Shown: in pieces, positions 31,412 to 40,415 of the stretch
How the letters are laid out: each line of letters opens with the position of its first letter
Position numbering within the stretch: position 1 is the stretch's first letter
NCBI RefSeq assembly: GCF_030380735.1
Contig: NZ_JAUDRZ010000001.1
Location: forward strand, 248,001 to 312,000
Direction of reading: 5' to 3'
DNA from: Rhizobium sp. S152
GTDB taxonomy: Bacteria; Pseudomonadota; Alphaproteobacteria; Rhizobiales; Rhizobiaceae
DNA: 64,000 nt
The notes under the pieces: model-generated
Told to the model about the DNA's origin: nothing
What the model saw: the letters and a program-made list of their open reading frames with translations, nothing else
The model's database searches: none
Program-made: the position numbers and the translations under genes

Positions 31412-34400
31412 TCATTTTGTGCCAACCCGCGCAAGCGCCAATGCCATGGCATCGGGCGTCAAGGTGAAGACCGAGCCGTTCTCGGTATAGACAAGCATGC
31501 AGTCGATCCTTTTGTCGGGATAAAGCGCAGCGAGGATATGGCGATAGATGGCGAGCTGCGCCACATGCGCGAAGGGAATGCCCGATGCGGAAGTGGGCGG
31601 AACACGGTTGGTCTTGTAATCGAGGATCACAACCCTGTCGTCGAGCACAGCCAAGCGGTCGACACGCCCCGACACGGCATAGTCGCGGCCGTTGAGAGAT
31701 AGCGTTCCCATGATCGACACTTCGGCTTGCGCATGCGCCGCGAATATCTCGTCGAGGCCCGACTCGTTCAATAGTTTCATCACCGAATCGATCAGCGTCC
31801 GCCGCTCGGCCTCGGGCCAGAACCGGGCGGCGCGCTCGGTATAGCGCCGGGCTGCGTCGGCACGCTCGTCTGGTGCGATCTCCGGCAGCATCTGCATCAT
31901 GCGGTGAAGTAGCCGCCCCTTCTGCAGCGATCGATCGGATTTCTCCTTGTCGCTGAAAAGCGGTGAGGCGACCAGAAGATCATCCGCCTGTTCGTCGATG
32001 ACCGTTCCGGCACCGGAAGGGCTGAGTGGTCGTGGCAGTTGCGTCTGTGCCGGCAGCGGGCGGCTGAGATCGATCGGCAGGGCGTCCTTGATCGTTGCCT
32101 GCTCTGTGCGATCTGCCGGCTCGAAACGCTTGTCGACCCGGGGCACGCGCCATTTAATGCCCTGCCAGTCTCCATCCGGCGCCGAGAAGCTCGCCACCGT
32201 GACATGCGGATGATTATCGCTCATGACAGCCGAGATCATCGCGTGCCAGGTGTCGGTGTTGAGACGAACGCCGCGATAGCCGCAGACGACAAGCCGATCG
32301 GCCGCGCGGGTCATAGCCACATAGAGCAGCCGCCGATATTCCTCTTCGGTCAGAACCTGGATACGTGCAGCGTCGGCCTGCGTCAGCGAATTGCCGAGAT
32401 CGCTGACCGGCACCCAAACGGGCATTGCCGGCTCGTCCTTGTTCTGCTCGATTAACCGCAGCTTCGGCATATGCGTATGTGTAAACGCCTTGGAGCCACC
32501 GTCCACGAGGAAGACGATCGGCGCTTCGAGACCTTTCGAGGCATGAACCGTCATGATCCGCACTTCGTTGCGGCCCTTGTCCAGTTCGCGCTTGACCTCG
32601 GGCGCTTCCAGCTCGAGCGTCGAGATGAAGGACTGCAGCCCCGGCAGGCCGGAAGTCTCGTGATCCAGCGTGAACGTCAGGAATTCGTCGAGAATATCGC
32701 TGACCTCGGTTCCAAGCCGGGCGAGGAACCGCCGCCGCCCGCCATGCTTGCCGAGCAGCCGCGCATAGAAATCATGCACTGACAGCGTCTTCTGCTCTTC
32801 CAGGAAGAGCGTCAGCCGTGCGACCGCGGCGCCCAGCCGCTCGTCACCGTCGGCGGCGAATTTGCGCATGTGGGTCCACACGCTCTCTCCGTCGCCGCGA
32901 AGGGCGGCGATTGAGAAAATATCGTCTTCCGTTAAGTCGAGGATTGGGCTCTTCAGCAGCGCCGCGAGAGAAAGGTCGTCTTCCGGAAGCAGCAGGAAGC
33001 GGCCCAGCGCCACCAGATCCTGCACGGCGATATGGCTCGTCAGCCTGAGGCGGTCGGCGCCGGCGACCGGAATATTGTCGCGTCGCTTTAGTGCGCGCGT
33101 CAGTGCGTTCACGAAAGCGTCGCGCTTGCGCACGAGCACCAGGATATCGCCCGCTTCGATCAGGCGCTCCTTGCCCTTCTCGATGATGGTTTCTTTGCCG
33201 ACCAAACTGCCGATCGTATGAGCGATGCGCTTCGCAAGGATTGCCGCTGGGGCGCTTTCCGGCGTGGCGTCGAAAGGCGCCGTCCAGTCTTCCTCCTTGA
33301 TCGCGGTCTCTGGCGCTACCATGTCCCAAAGGTCGACGGCGCCGGGGTGGCCGATGCGGTTGGATCTATGTACGACAGGTTCGTCGGCAGCACTCAAGCC
33401 ACGCGCGTTCTCGGCCGGCGAAAACACATGGTCCACCGCCGCAAGCACGTCCGATGTCGAGCGGAAGGAGAGCGGCAATCGCACCGTGGAAAAGGCGAGC
33501 CCGCTTTGCGAAACGCGATGGCGCGTCCGTTGGCTCTCCTCCGAGAAGCGCTCCGGCCGTGCACCCTGGAAAGAATAGATCGACTGCTTCTCATCACCGA
33601 CGGCAAACAGTGTGCGCACCACGTTGCGGGCGCTCTCACCCGAGAAGAAATCCCCGGCGAGCGACTGGATCACGCTCCACTGGATCGGGCTGGTATCCTG
33701 CGCCTCGTCGACGAGGATATGGTCGATGCCCTGATCCAGCTTGTAGTGGATCCATGGCCCCACATCGCTCTTGTTCAGCAATTCCGCCGTTCGGGTAATC
33801 AGATCCTCGAAATCGAGCTGGCTACGCTGCTTTTTCAGCTCCTCATAATCGCGGTTCAACCGGTCGGCCAAGATCAGCGCCGCCCGGGTAGCGTCGAACA
33901 TCCTGACAATCTTCAGCCGATCCCTGCAGTACATGACATGCGCGCGCGCCGCGGCGATCGCATCGGGGAGATCGGGCGCGCTCGCCAGCATGGCCTTGAC
34001 GAAGAACTGTGAATCCGACTTTGGTTCGCCCTTCGCGGTCAGGAAAGCTTTTTCCAGCAGCGGAATCCGGCGCACGGGATCGGCTTCCCTCATCGCCATC
34101 CGCAAAGCCAAAGCGATATCCTGAGCCTTGGCGCCACCCTTCTGATCAGTGAGATCGAGATAAAGCTGAAGCGCCGTACCCGAAAGCCCCGGCAGCGGCC
34201 AGCAGGCTTGCGCGATGCTCAGTTCGCTATCGTCCTCGGTAAGTTCGAGCCGTTCCCTCAGCGTCCCGTCAATGCCGCCGCTCTGCTCGGCAACAAGCGC
34301 GAACTTTCGGATCGCATTGCGATTGGCGATGATATCGCCGAGCAATGTTTCCAGCCCGGATTCGTCTCCGAGATTGAGAACATAGGAAAAGGCGTCTGCG

Positions 34401-34963
34401 AGCGCCGGGTCCTGCTCTGGCGTTGTCGCGGTCAGCAGCGATCGCCGTGCGTCGGCAAGCAGCGTCGTTGCTGCCCGGTCGTCGAGCACGGAGAAATGAC
34501 CGGCGACGTTCGCCTCCAGCGGAAACTGGTGCAGCAGTGCTTCACAGAACGCGTGAATGGTCTGGATCTTCAGCCCACCCGGCGTCTCCAGCGCCTTGGC
34601 GAACAACCGCCGTGCTTCGGCAAGCTTCAACGCATCCGGTATCTTGCCCTCGATCTGGCGAATCCGCTCACTGAGCTCGCCATCGGAAAGCACGGCCCAT
34701 TCCGCCAGCCGCTCGAAGACGCGGTTCGACATCTCGGATGCGGCCGCCTTGGTATAGGTGAGGCAGAGGATAGCCGAGGGTCTGGCGCCGGAAAGCAGCA
34801 ACCTGATGACCCGTTGCGTCAGGACATGCGTCTTGCCGGAGCCGGCATTGGCCGAAACCCAGGCCGATCGTTGCGGGTCTGAAGCGATCGATTGCTGGAT
34901 GGTGGTCCAGCTTGTCCAGGCGACTGGATCGTCGCCTTCGGGCAGGGCGGTTTCGTCATTCAT
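31412..34963 (-). CDS. addA: Double-strand break repair helicase-nuclease AddA
   Basis: 1183 residues from the ATG at 34963, which overlaps the addB stop; the open frame to 35269 is antisense-like and rejected. The UvrD-type Walker A is [14 protein letters not shown] near residue 37, LVDEAQDTS is motif II, and the RecB-family nuclease near the C-terminus shows [11 protein letters not shown] and ILDYKTNR. With AddB it resects double-strand breaks to make RecA substrates. Overlap with addB indicates coupled translation. Confidence 0.97.
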   Translation of the reverse strand: MNDETALPEGDDPVAWTSWTTIQQSIASDPQRSAWVSANAGSGKTHVLTQRVIRLLLSGARPSAILCLTYTKAAASEMSNRVFERLAEWAVLSDGELSERIRQIEGKIPDALKLAEARRLFAKALETPGGLKIQTIHAFCEALLHQFPLEANVAGHFSVLDDRAATTLLADARRSLLTATTPEQDPALADAFSYVLNLGDESGLETLLGDIIANRNAIRKFALVAEQSGGIDGTLRERLELTEDDSELSIAQACWPLPGLSGTALQLYLDLTDQKGGAKAQDIALALRMAMREADPVRRIPLLEKAFLTAKGEPKSDSQFFVKAMLASAPDLPDAIAAARAHVMYCRDRLKIVRMFDATRAALILADRLNRDYEELKKQRSQLDFEDLITRTAELLNKSDVGPWIHYKLDQGIDHILVDEAQDTSPIQWSVIQSLAGDFFSGESARNVVRTLFAVGDEKQSIYSFQGARPERFSEESQRTRHRVSQSGLAFSTVRLPLSFRSTSDVLAAVDHVFSPAENARGLSAADEPVVHRSNRIGHPGAVDLWDMVAPETAIKEEDWTAPFDATPESAPAAILAKRIAHTIGSLVGKETIIEKGKERLIEAGDILVLVRKRDAFVNALTRALKRRDNIPVAGADRLRLTSHIAVQDLVALGRFLLLPEDDLSLAALLKSPILDLTEDDIFSIAALRGDGESVWTHMRKFAADGDERLGAAVARLTLFLEEQKTLSVHDFYARLLGKHGGRRRFLARLGTEVSDILDEFLTFTLDHETSGLPGLQSFISTLELEAPEVKRELDKGRNEVRIMTVHASKGLEAPIVFLVDGGSKAFTHTHMPKLRLIEQNKDEPAMPVWVPVSDLGNSLTQADAARIQVLTEEEYRRLLYVAMTRAADRLVVCGYRGVRLNTDTWHAMISAVMSDNHPHVTVASFSAPDGDWQGIKWRVPRVDKRFEPADRTEQATIKDALPIDLSRPLPAQTQLPRPLSPSGAGTVIDEQADDLLVASPLFSDKEKSDRSLQKGRLLHRMMQMLPEIAPDERADAARRYTERAARFWPEAERRTLIDSVMKLLNESGLDEIFAAHAQAEVSIMGTLSLNGRDYAVSGRVDRLAVLDDRVVILDYKTNRVPPTSASGIPFAHVAQLAIYRHILAALYPDKRIDCMLVYTENGSVFTLTPDAMALALARVGTK

Positions 34964-37900
34964 CGCCGCTTGCCTCCTCGCTCTCCGCTGTCGACCATTC
35001 CGATACGCGCGCCAGGTGATCGTAGTCGCCGCCGAAGTCGAATTGCTGAGCGGGAATAAGGCGCGAGGTGAATCCACGCTCGCCGGATTGCAGCAGTGAC
35101 ACGAACTTGACGAGCTGGTCGATCGAATCCGCTGCGAGTTCCACCGCGGATTTGGCCTTGTCGCTTCTGGCGGAAAACTCGTTATTGACGGTATCCACCT
35201 GGAAACGGGTTCCGGGACGCAGACGTACATAGAGCAGGTTCTGTGGCACCTGGCTTCCGGCGTCTCCAAATGCGCCGGCCTTCAGCACCGCGGCTTCCAA
35301 TGCCAGCTGCGGATCGAGCAGCGCACGCGCCTGGGCGGGCGAGGGGTTGAATCCCGTCTTGTAGTCGATGATATCGGCGGCATTCGGCCCGGTCACGTCG
35401 ATCCGGTCCGCGACGCCGCTTAGCCTCACATCGATCTGCTCGAGCTGCATGCCGCCACGGACCTCGGTAAGCGTCCGCTTGATCTCTGGTCTCCGCTCCG
35501 CTTCCCAATCGAGGAACGATCGTGCCACCTCGCGGAAGCGCGGCCGCCAGACGGCGTCGATATGCGGCGGCAGTCGCTCCATGTCGAAGAGATCGGTGAG
35601 TATGCGCTCCATCGCCGCCGCTGCGTCCGGCGTTCCAGCAATATGCCCTTCGCGTACAAAGCGGTCGATGATGGCATGGTAGAGCGTCCCGCGCTCGGCA
35701 GCACCCGGATCGCGATTGAAGGGCGCGACGGGATCGAGGCGGAGAACACGGCGCGCGTAAATGGCATAGGGATCTCGCCGCAACCTGCCGACTTCGCTGA
35801 ACGAGAAGGACTTGGGCTGCATCTCCCTCGGTGGAACAGGGCTCGGCCGCTGCGCCGGTGCCTGCCGGTCCCCCTGGTCCAACTGGTTTGCCCAGTGCAG
35901 AAAACGGTCGCCTCGCGCCTTCATTTCGGATTCGAATCCATCGCCCCCGAAGGCGAGCAGCCGCTGCAGCCAGCGCGAGGCGACGGTTGGCGTCGCGCCC
36001 TGCCGCAGCGCGCGCGAATAGATGAGATTGCGGGTGCCGTTGGCCATTTCGAAGTCGTGCGCCAACTGGCCGATCCGCCGTTCGGGCGGCTCCAGTCCGA
36101 TTTCGGTTTTCATGCTGCGCGAGATGAACGGGTTGTTCGCCGTCTGCCCCGGCCAGGAACCTTCGTTGAGACCGCCGAGAACAAGCGTATCCACGCTCTG
36201 CAGGCGGGCTTCCAGCGTGCCGAAAATGAAGAGGCGCGGGTGGCTCAGCGCGCGCGGCTTGACGGACTGGCCAGCAGAGAGCGCGGCCATGATGTCGATC
36301 CATTGCGGCCCGTCGGCATCGATCGTTCCCTCGGTGTCGATGACCTCTCCAAGCAAACCGGCCAGCGTGTCGCCTGCTTCGCCTGACCACAGCTCGGAAA
36401 GATCACCGCGGTCGTCCCGCGCGACCGCCTCGAGCGCGCGACCGGTGCGCGACGCCCATTCCGCGAGCGAGAAGCTCAGCGTCAGACCGCGGCCGTCAGA
36501 GCGCCGGCGAACGAGTGCCGAGGCCAGTGGCTCGGTTGCTTCGGCGATGCGGCGAGCGAGGTCGCGCGCACGATCAGGCGCATCGAGCGGCAGCGATTTC
36601 TGCCATTGCGGCGCGTGTCGGTCACTCAGTTGCTCGTCAAGCTGATGATCGAGCAACGGTTCGAGCGCAGCTATGTCCACATCGGCGACACCGCCGCGCA
36701 GTGCCAGCAGTTCGAGCGCTGCGACCGCTTCGATCAGCGCCTCACGCGTATGGCCGAACCGTGCAAGAGGATGTTTCAGCAGGCTGACGATCGCGACAGG
36801 ATCACCAGGCCGCAGCGCTGCCTCCAGCAAGAGCAGCAGCAAAGTGCCTTGAGGCGTGGCGGCGAGTGGTGTGCCGGCGGAATCGTCGGCGACGATGCCG
36901 AAGCGCGACAGCTCCGCGGCCACCCGGCGCGCCAGATTTCGGTCCGGCGTAATCAGCGCCGCCCGGCTGTCGCCATCCTTGCCCGGTTGCTCCAGCGCGA
37001 GCCTCAGCGCGATCGCGATCGCCGTCGCTTCCTCGCGCTCGTTGGAAGCTTCGATCAGCGATACATCGCCGAAAGCGTCCGACATAGCGGCTTCGCCCAG
37101 TTCAGCCTTCCACGGACCCCAGTCGCTGGTTGCTTCAGCCGGTACAAGAGCCCGCGAAAGAATTTCGCTGCGAAGCCGAAGCGCCGGCTCGGAATCCTCA
37201 AGCATCGCGACATCGTCTCGCGCCAAGTGCAGCCGCTTGAGAAGTTGCGAGAGGCCATACTGCGAATGGCTGCGGCTCGCCGGGTCCGGTCTCTGGCCAA
37301 GATATTCATCCGGCGCCACCATCCGCCAATGCTCGTCCGACATGCCGAGGTCGAGACCCGGCAGCACGATAACGCCCTCGGGAATGTTAGCCACGGCGGC
37401 AATAAGGTCGGCGGTCGCGGGTACCGATCCGGTCGAACCGGCGATGATGATCGGACCCGCCGGCGGTGTCGCCGCGATCCTGTTTGCTTCGGCGCGCAAA
37501 ATTGCGTTTCGGTGTCGCGCGGGTGAGGACCGGCCGAGTTCGTTCAGCCGCTCCGGCCAGAAGGCGCTGGCGATCTGCAGAAACTCCGCGGTCAGCTGCC
37601 ACCAAAGCGCATGATCCTTGGCCTCAAGCCGTGCCAGTTCGCTCCATTCGCGATCTTCAGTCTCGATCGCATCGATCAGTTCGGCAAGATTTCGCGCCAG
37701 CCAGATGGCGTCCGCCGGGCTTGCAGGCGCGACCAGCGGCGAATCTGAATGAATGCTGCGAACGATCTCGGGCAGCTTGTTGCGCCAGGCGAGAATGAGC
37801 CGGGCAAGCTCCAGCAGTCGTGCGGTGTTGGATAGCGGCTGCGCGAGGTCGAGCGTCGCAGGTAACGCCTCGTCGAAATAGCCGCTGTCGTCATCGGTTT

Positions 37901-38150
37901 CGCCGAGCGGGCGAATGACCGGGAGGATCGCCGAGCGACCTCCCAGCAGATCCACGAATTCTGACCGCAGCACACGCGCTGCACGGCGCGTCGGCAGATA
38001 GATGGTAACCTTGGCCAGCGAGAGCGGATCCGACGGATCGTGGCGGAACAGCGGGGTGAGGCGGCCATCGCAGAGCGTTGCAGCCAACGTCGCGAGAAAC
38101 GGCCGGCCGGCCGGAATGGTAAGAACCCTGGGCTGGTGTCGAACGGTCAT
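34956..38150 (-). CDS. addB: Double-strand break repair nuclease AddB
   Basis: 1064 residues, as in other rhizobia. No Walker A lysine is visible near the N-terminus, in keeping with a helicase-inactivated subunit. The C-terminal RecB-like nuclease is recognised by GVADRIDVTGPNAADIIDYKTG. It begins three bases after murU and overlaps addA by eight. The four iron-sulfur cysteines of B. subtilis AddB are not obvious here. Confidence 0.96.
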   Translation of the reverse strand: MTVRHQPRVLTIPAGRPFLATLAATLCDGRLTPLFRHDPSDPLSLAKVTIYLPTRRAARVLRSEFVDLLGGRSAILPVIRPLGETDDDSGYFDEALPATLDLAQPLSNTARLLELARLILAWRNKLPEIVRSIHSDSPLVAPASPADAIWLARNLAELIDAIETEDREWSELARLEAKDHALWWQLTAEFLQIASAFWPERLNELGRSSPARHRNAILRAEANRIAATPPAGPIIIAGSTGSVPATADLIAAVANIPEGVIVLPGLDLGMSDEHWRMVAPDEYLGQRPDPASRSHSQYGLSQLLKRLHLARDDVAMLEDSEPALRLRSEILSRALVPAEATSDWGPWKAELGEAAMSDAFGDVSLIEASNEREEATAIAIALRLALEQPGKDGDSRAALITPDRNLARRVAAELSRFGIVADDSAGTPLAATPQGTLLLLLLEAALRPGDPVAIVSLLKHPLARFGHTREALIEAVAALELLALRGGVADVDIAALEPLLDHQLDEQLSDRHAPQWQKSLPLDAPDRARDLARRIAEATEPLASALVRRRSDGRGLTLSFSLAEWASRTGRALEAVARDDRGDLSELWSGEAGDTLAGLLGEVIDTEGTIDADGPQWIDIMAALSAGQSVKPRALSHPRLFIFGTLEARLQSVDTLVLGGLNEGSWPGQTANNPFISRSMKTEIGLEPPERRIGQLAHDFEMANGTRNLIYSRALRQGATPTVASRWLQRLLAFGGDGFESEMKARGDRFLHWANQLDQGDRQAPAQRPSPVPPREMQPKSFSFSEVGRLRRDPYAIYARRVLRLDPVAPFNRDPGAAERGTLYHAIIDRFVREGHIAGTPDAAAAMERILTDLFDMERLPPHIDAVWRPRFREVARSFLDWEAERRPEIKRTLTEVRGGMQLEQIDVRLSGVADRIDVTGPNAADIIDYKTGFNPSPAQARALLDPQLALEAAVLKAGAFGDAGSQVPQNLLYVRLRPGTRFQVDTVNNEFSARSDKAKSAVELAADSIDQLVKFVSLLQSGERGFTSRLIPAQQFDFGGDYDHLARVSEWSTAESEEASGDE

Positions 38151-38153
38151 CGC

Positions 38154-38885
38154 TTACGCGAACGTCCGGTAACGCCGGATCGTCTCCTCTGCCTCGCCGA
38201 TTGCCTCGGGGGTGCCGACGGTCAGCCAATGACCTTTCAGGATCGTTCCATACAGCCGACCGCGGGCGATTGCCTTGTCGAAGTAGATGTTCACGTTGAA
38301 TGCATCGTCCGGCGCATCATCCAGGAACGACGTATCCATGGCAATGGCACCGGCATAAACGACAGGGCTCGGTCCCTCGTCGCGATATCGCGCCAGTCGT
38401 CCGTCATCAGACAGGTTGAAGTCGTTCTTGCCGTTATGCCCTGTCGTGTCTTCCAGCTTCACGCACAGCATCGCCATGTCCATATGGTCTGCGTCATAGA
38501 ATCCGGCCAAGTGACGGAGATTGCTGGGCTGGTTCGGATCTTCGCCGATCCAGAAGAGATCCGCATTGGTAACGAAAACAGGGCCAGGCTCAAGAAGCTT
38601 GAGGCCCTTCGCAAGGCCGCCGCCGTTGTTCATCAGCCGTTCGCGCTCGTCCGAGATGATGATCTCGAGCCGCTTGTAGCTTGAGAGATGCGCGAGCATC
38701 TGGTCGGCGTGGTGATGCACATTGACCACCGCACGCTCGACGCCGGCTTCCGCCAGCGCATCGAGCGAATAATCGATCATCGCCTTGCCGGCGATTTTAA
38801 CCAGCGGCTTCGGGATCGTATCGGTAATCGGGCGCATACGGGTGCCGAGGCCGGCAGCCAGCACCATGGCTTGCTTGATCGTCAT
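38154..38885 (-). CDS. murU: N-acetylmuramate-1-phosphate uridylyltransferase
   Basis: 243 residues. The nucleotidyltransferase signature is MVLAAGLGTRMRPITDTIPK at the N-terminus and VNVHHHADQ follows. It would turn MurNAc-1-phosphate into UDP-MurNAc, a recycling bypass that confers fosfomycin tolerance in Pseudomonas. The neighbouring AmgK domain makes the substrate. General sugar-1-phosphate nucleotidyltransferase activity cannot be excluded, but the pair supports MurU. Confidence 0.88.
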   Translation of the reverse strand: MTIKQAMVLAAGLGTRMRPITDTIPKPLVKIAGKAMIDYSLDALAEAGVERAVVNVHHHADQMLAHLSSYKRLEIIISDERERLMNNGGGLAKGLKLLEPGPVFVTNADLFWIGEDPNQPSNLRHLAGFYDADHMDMAMLCVKLEDTTGHNGKNDFNLSDDGRLARYRDEGPSPVVYAGAIAMDTSFLDDAPDDAFNVNIYFDKAIARGRLYGTILKGHWLTVGTPEAIGEAEETIRRYRTFA

Positions 38886-38897
38886 GTCATCCGAAAC

Positions 38898-40415
38898 TTA
38901 TGATTCGCTGGCAACTATACCAGTTCTTACGCACCAGTCGCGCAAGGGAGCAAGCGTTTCGTGCTGAAGCGCGACTTGGAGATAGGTGAGTGTCCGTGGC
39001 ATGTGCTTCATATAGCCAGGCTTCCCGTCGCGCTGCATCAGCCGTACCCACAGCCCGGCCAGCTTGCAGTTGCGCTGCGCTGACATGATCGCCCAGCTCT
39101 TCAGGAATTTCGCCTCGTCGAAATTGCCCTGCTCGCGCCGCAACGAGAGATAGTCGTCCATCAATTGCTGGAAGAGCGAAGGCTCTATCGTGACCCGCGC
39201 ATCCTGGGCGATTGAGGCAAGATCGTAGGCTGTTGGGCCGATCATTGCATCCTGGAAGTCGATCAGCCCGACCCGCTGTATTCCGGTCTCGTTCTCCCGC
39301 CATATGATGTTCGGCGAATGAAAATCGCGCAGCAGCAGGTTGGTCTCCGCCGTCGCCAGTTCGTCGATCAGCTTGTCCCAGATGTCGAGATAATCCGCGC
39401 GCTCGGCGTCACTTGCGACGGCACCGTTTCGCTTCCACGGCAGGTGCCAGTCGAGAACCAGCCGGACCTCCATCTTCATGGCTGTTCGGTCGAAGGCCGG
39501 AATATGGTGCACATGGCCCGCGGCAAGCGGGATATCCTGGGGAATTTCCCGTGAATGCAGCTGGGCGAGGCATTCGACACCGGCACGGTAGCGCTCGGCG
39601 ATGGGCTTGCCTTCGGCATCGAGCACACCGTCGCTGCCAAGGTCTTCGATCAGCAGAATGCCCTGATCGTAATCGACGTCGTAAATTTCGGGCGTTGCAA
39701 AGCCGGCGTCGCGCAACGTCTCGGCGATCGCGACAAAGGGGTAGGCGTTCTCTGCGAGATGCGCGACCTTGGGATAGGGCTTGCCGTCCAGAACCGGTGG
39801 TCCTTCCGGCAGCGGCGGCCAGTCCATCAGGATGCGGCGAACGCCGTCAGCGGGGTAGATCGCCTCGTAAGCACGTAGCGAAGCATCGCCTGTCAAAAAG
39901 CGCCGTCTTGCCTCGGGAAAGCCGGCCTTGTCGACAAAATCGCGGATAGCGAGAACGCGCCTAATCCTCGCCGCCTGCACCTTTGGTGCGCTGATAGTGA
40001 CGCGCCGCCCCTTGCCCTCGTGATCCAGCCGCAGCTTGATGCGGTCGACAGGCAAATCACCTTCCGCCATCTCGGGCCATTCGACCAGGCAGATACCGTT
40101 CTGCAGCGCTTCGTCGAATCCGAGTTCGGTCAGTTCCGCCGGATCGCCAAGACGATAGAGATCGAAATGGCAGACCGGAATCCGCAGGTCGTAGGATTGC
40201 ACCAGCGTGAAGGTGGGGCTCGGTACCTCCAGCTCTTCGTCGTCTGCCATCGCGCGCAAAAGCGCCCGTGCAAGGCTGGATTTTCCGCTGCCTAGATCGC
40301 CCGACAAGGCAAGGCAATCGCCCGCTCTCAAGGCCAGCGCCAGATCTTCCCCTAGTCGATCCGTCGACCGTTCGTCTGCTAGAAAAAGGGAAAGCACGGC
40401 CTCGTTCGTCGTCAT
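38898..40415 (-). CDS. Fusion of TsaE ATPase and AmgK-type aminosugar kinase
   Basis: 505 residues. Residues 1-150 are TsaE, with Walker A SGDLGSGKSS and the SPTFTLVQSY and HFDLYRL segments, part of the TsaBDE complex for t6A37 in tRNA. From about 165 to 500 is an aminoglycoside phosphotransferase-like domain: RRFLTGDASLRAYEAI, catalytic LLLRDFHSPNIIW and GLIDFQDAMIGP. That is the AmgK family, which phosphorylates MurNAc at C1. The start overlaps the divL stop by four bases. Such fusions are described in rhizobia; why the two are joined is unclear. Confidence 0.94.
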   Translation of the reverse strand: MTTNEAVLSLFLADERSTDRLGEDLALALRAGDCLALSGDLGSGKSSLARALLRAMADDEELEVPSPTFTLVQSYDLRIPVCHFDLYRLGDPAELTELGFDEALQNGICLVEWPEMAEGDLPVDRIKLRLDHEGKGRRVTISAPKVQAARIRRVLAIRDFVDKAGFPEARRRFLTGDASLRAYEAIYPADGVRRILMDWPPLPEGPPVLDGKPYPKVAHLAENAYPFVAIAETLRDAGFATPEIYDVDYDQGILLIEDLGSDGVLDAEGKPIAERYRAGVECLAQLHSREIPQDIPLAAGHVHHIPAFDRTAMKMEVRLVLDWHLPWKRNGAVASDAERADYLDIWDKLIDELATAETNLLLRDFHSPNIIWRENETGIQRVGLIDFQDAMIGPTAYDLASIAQDARVTIEPSLFQQLMDDYLSLRREQGNFDEAKFLKSWAIMSAQRNCKLAGLWVRLMQRDGKPGYMKHMPRTLTYLQVALQHETLAPLRDWCVRTGIVASES

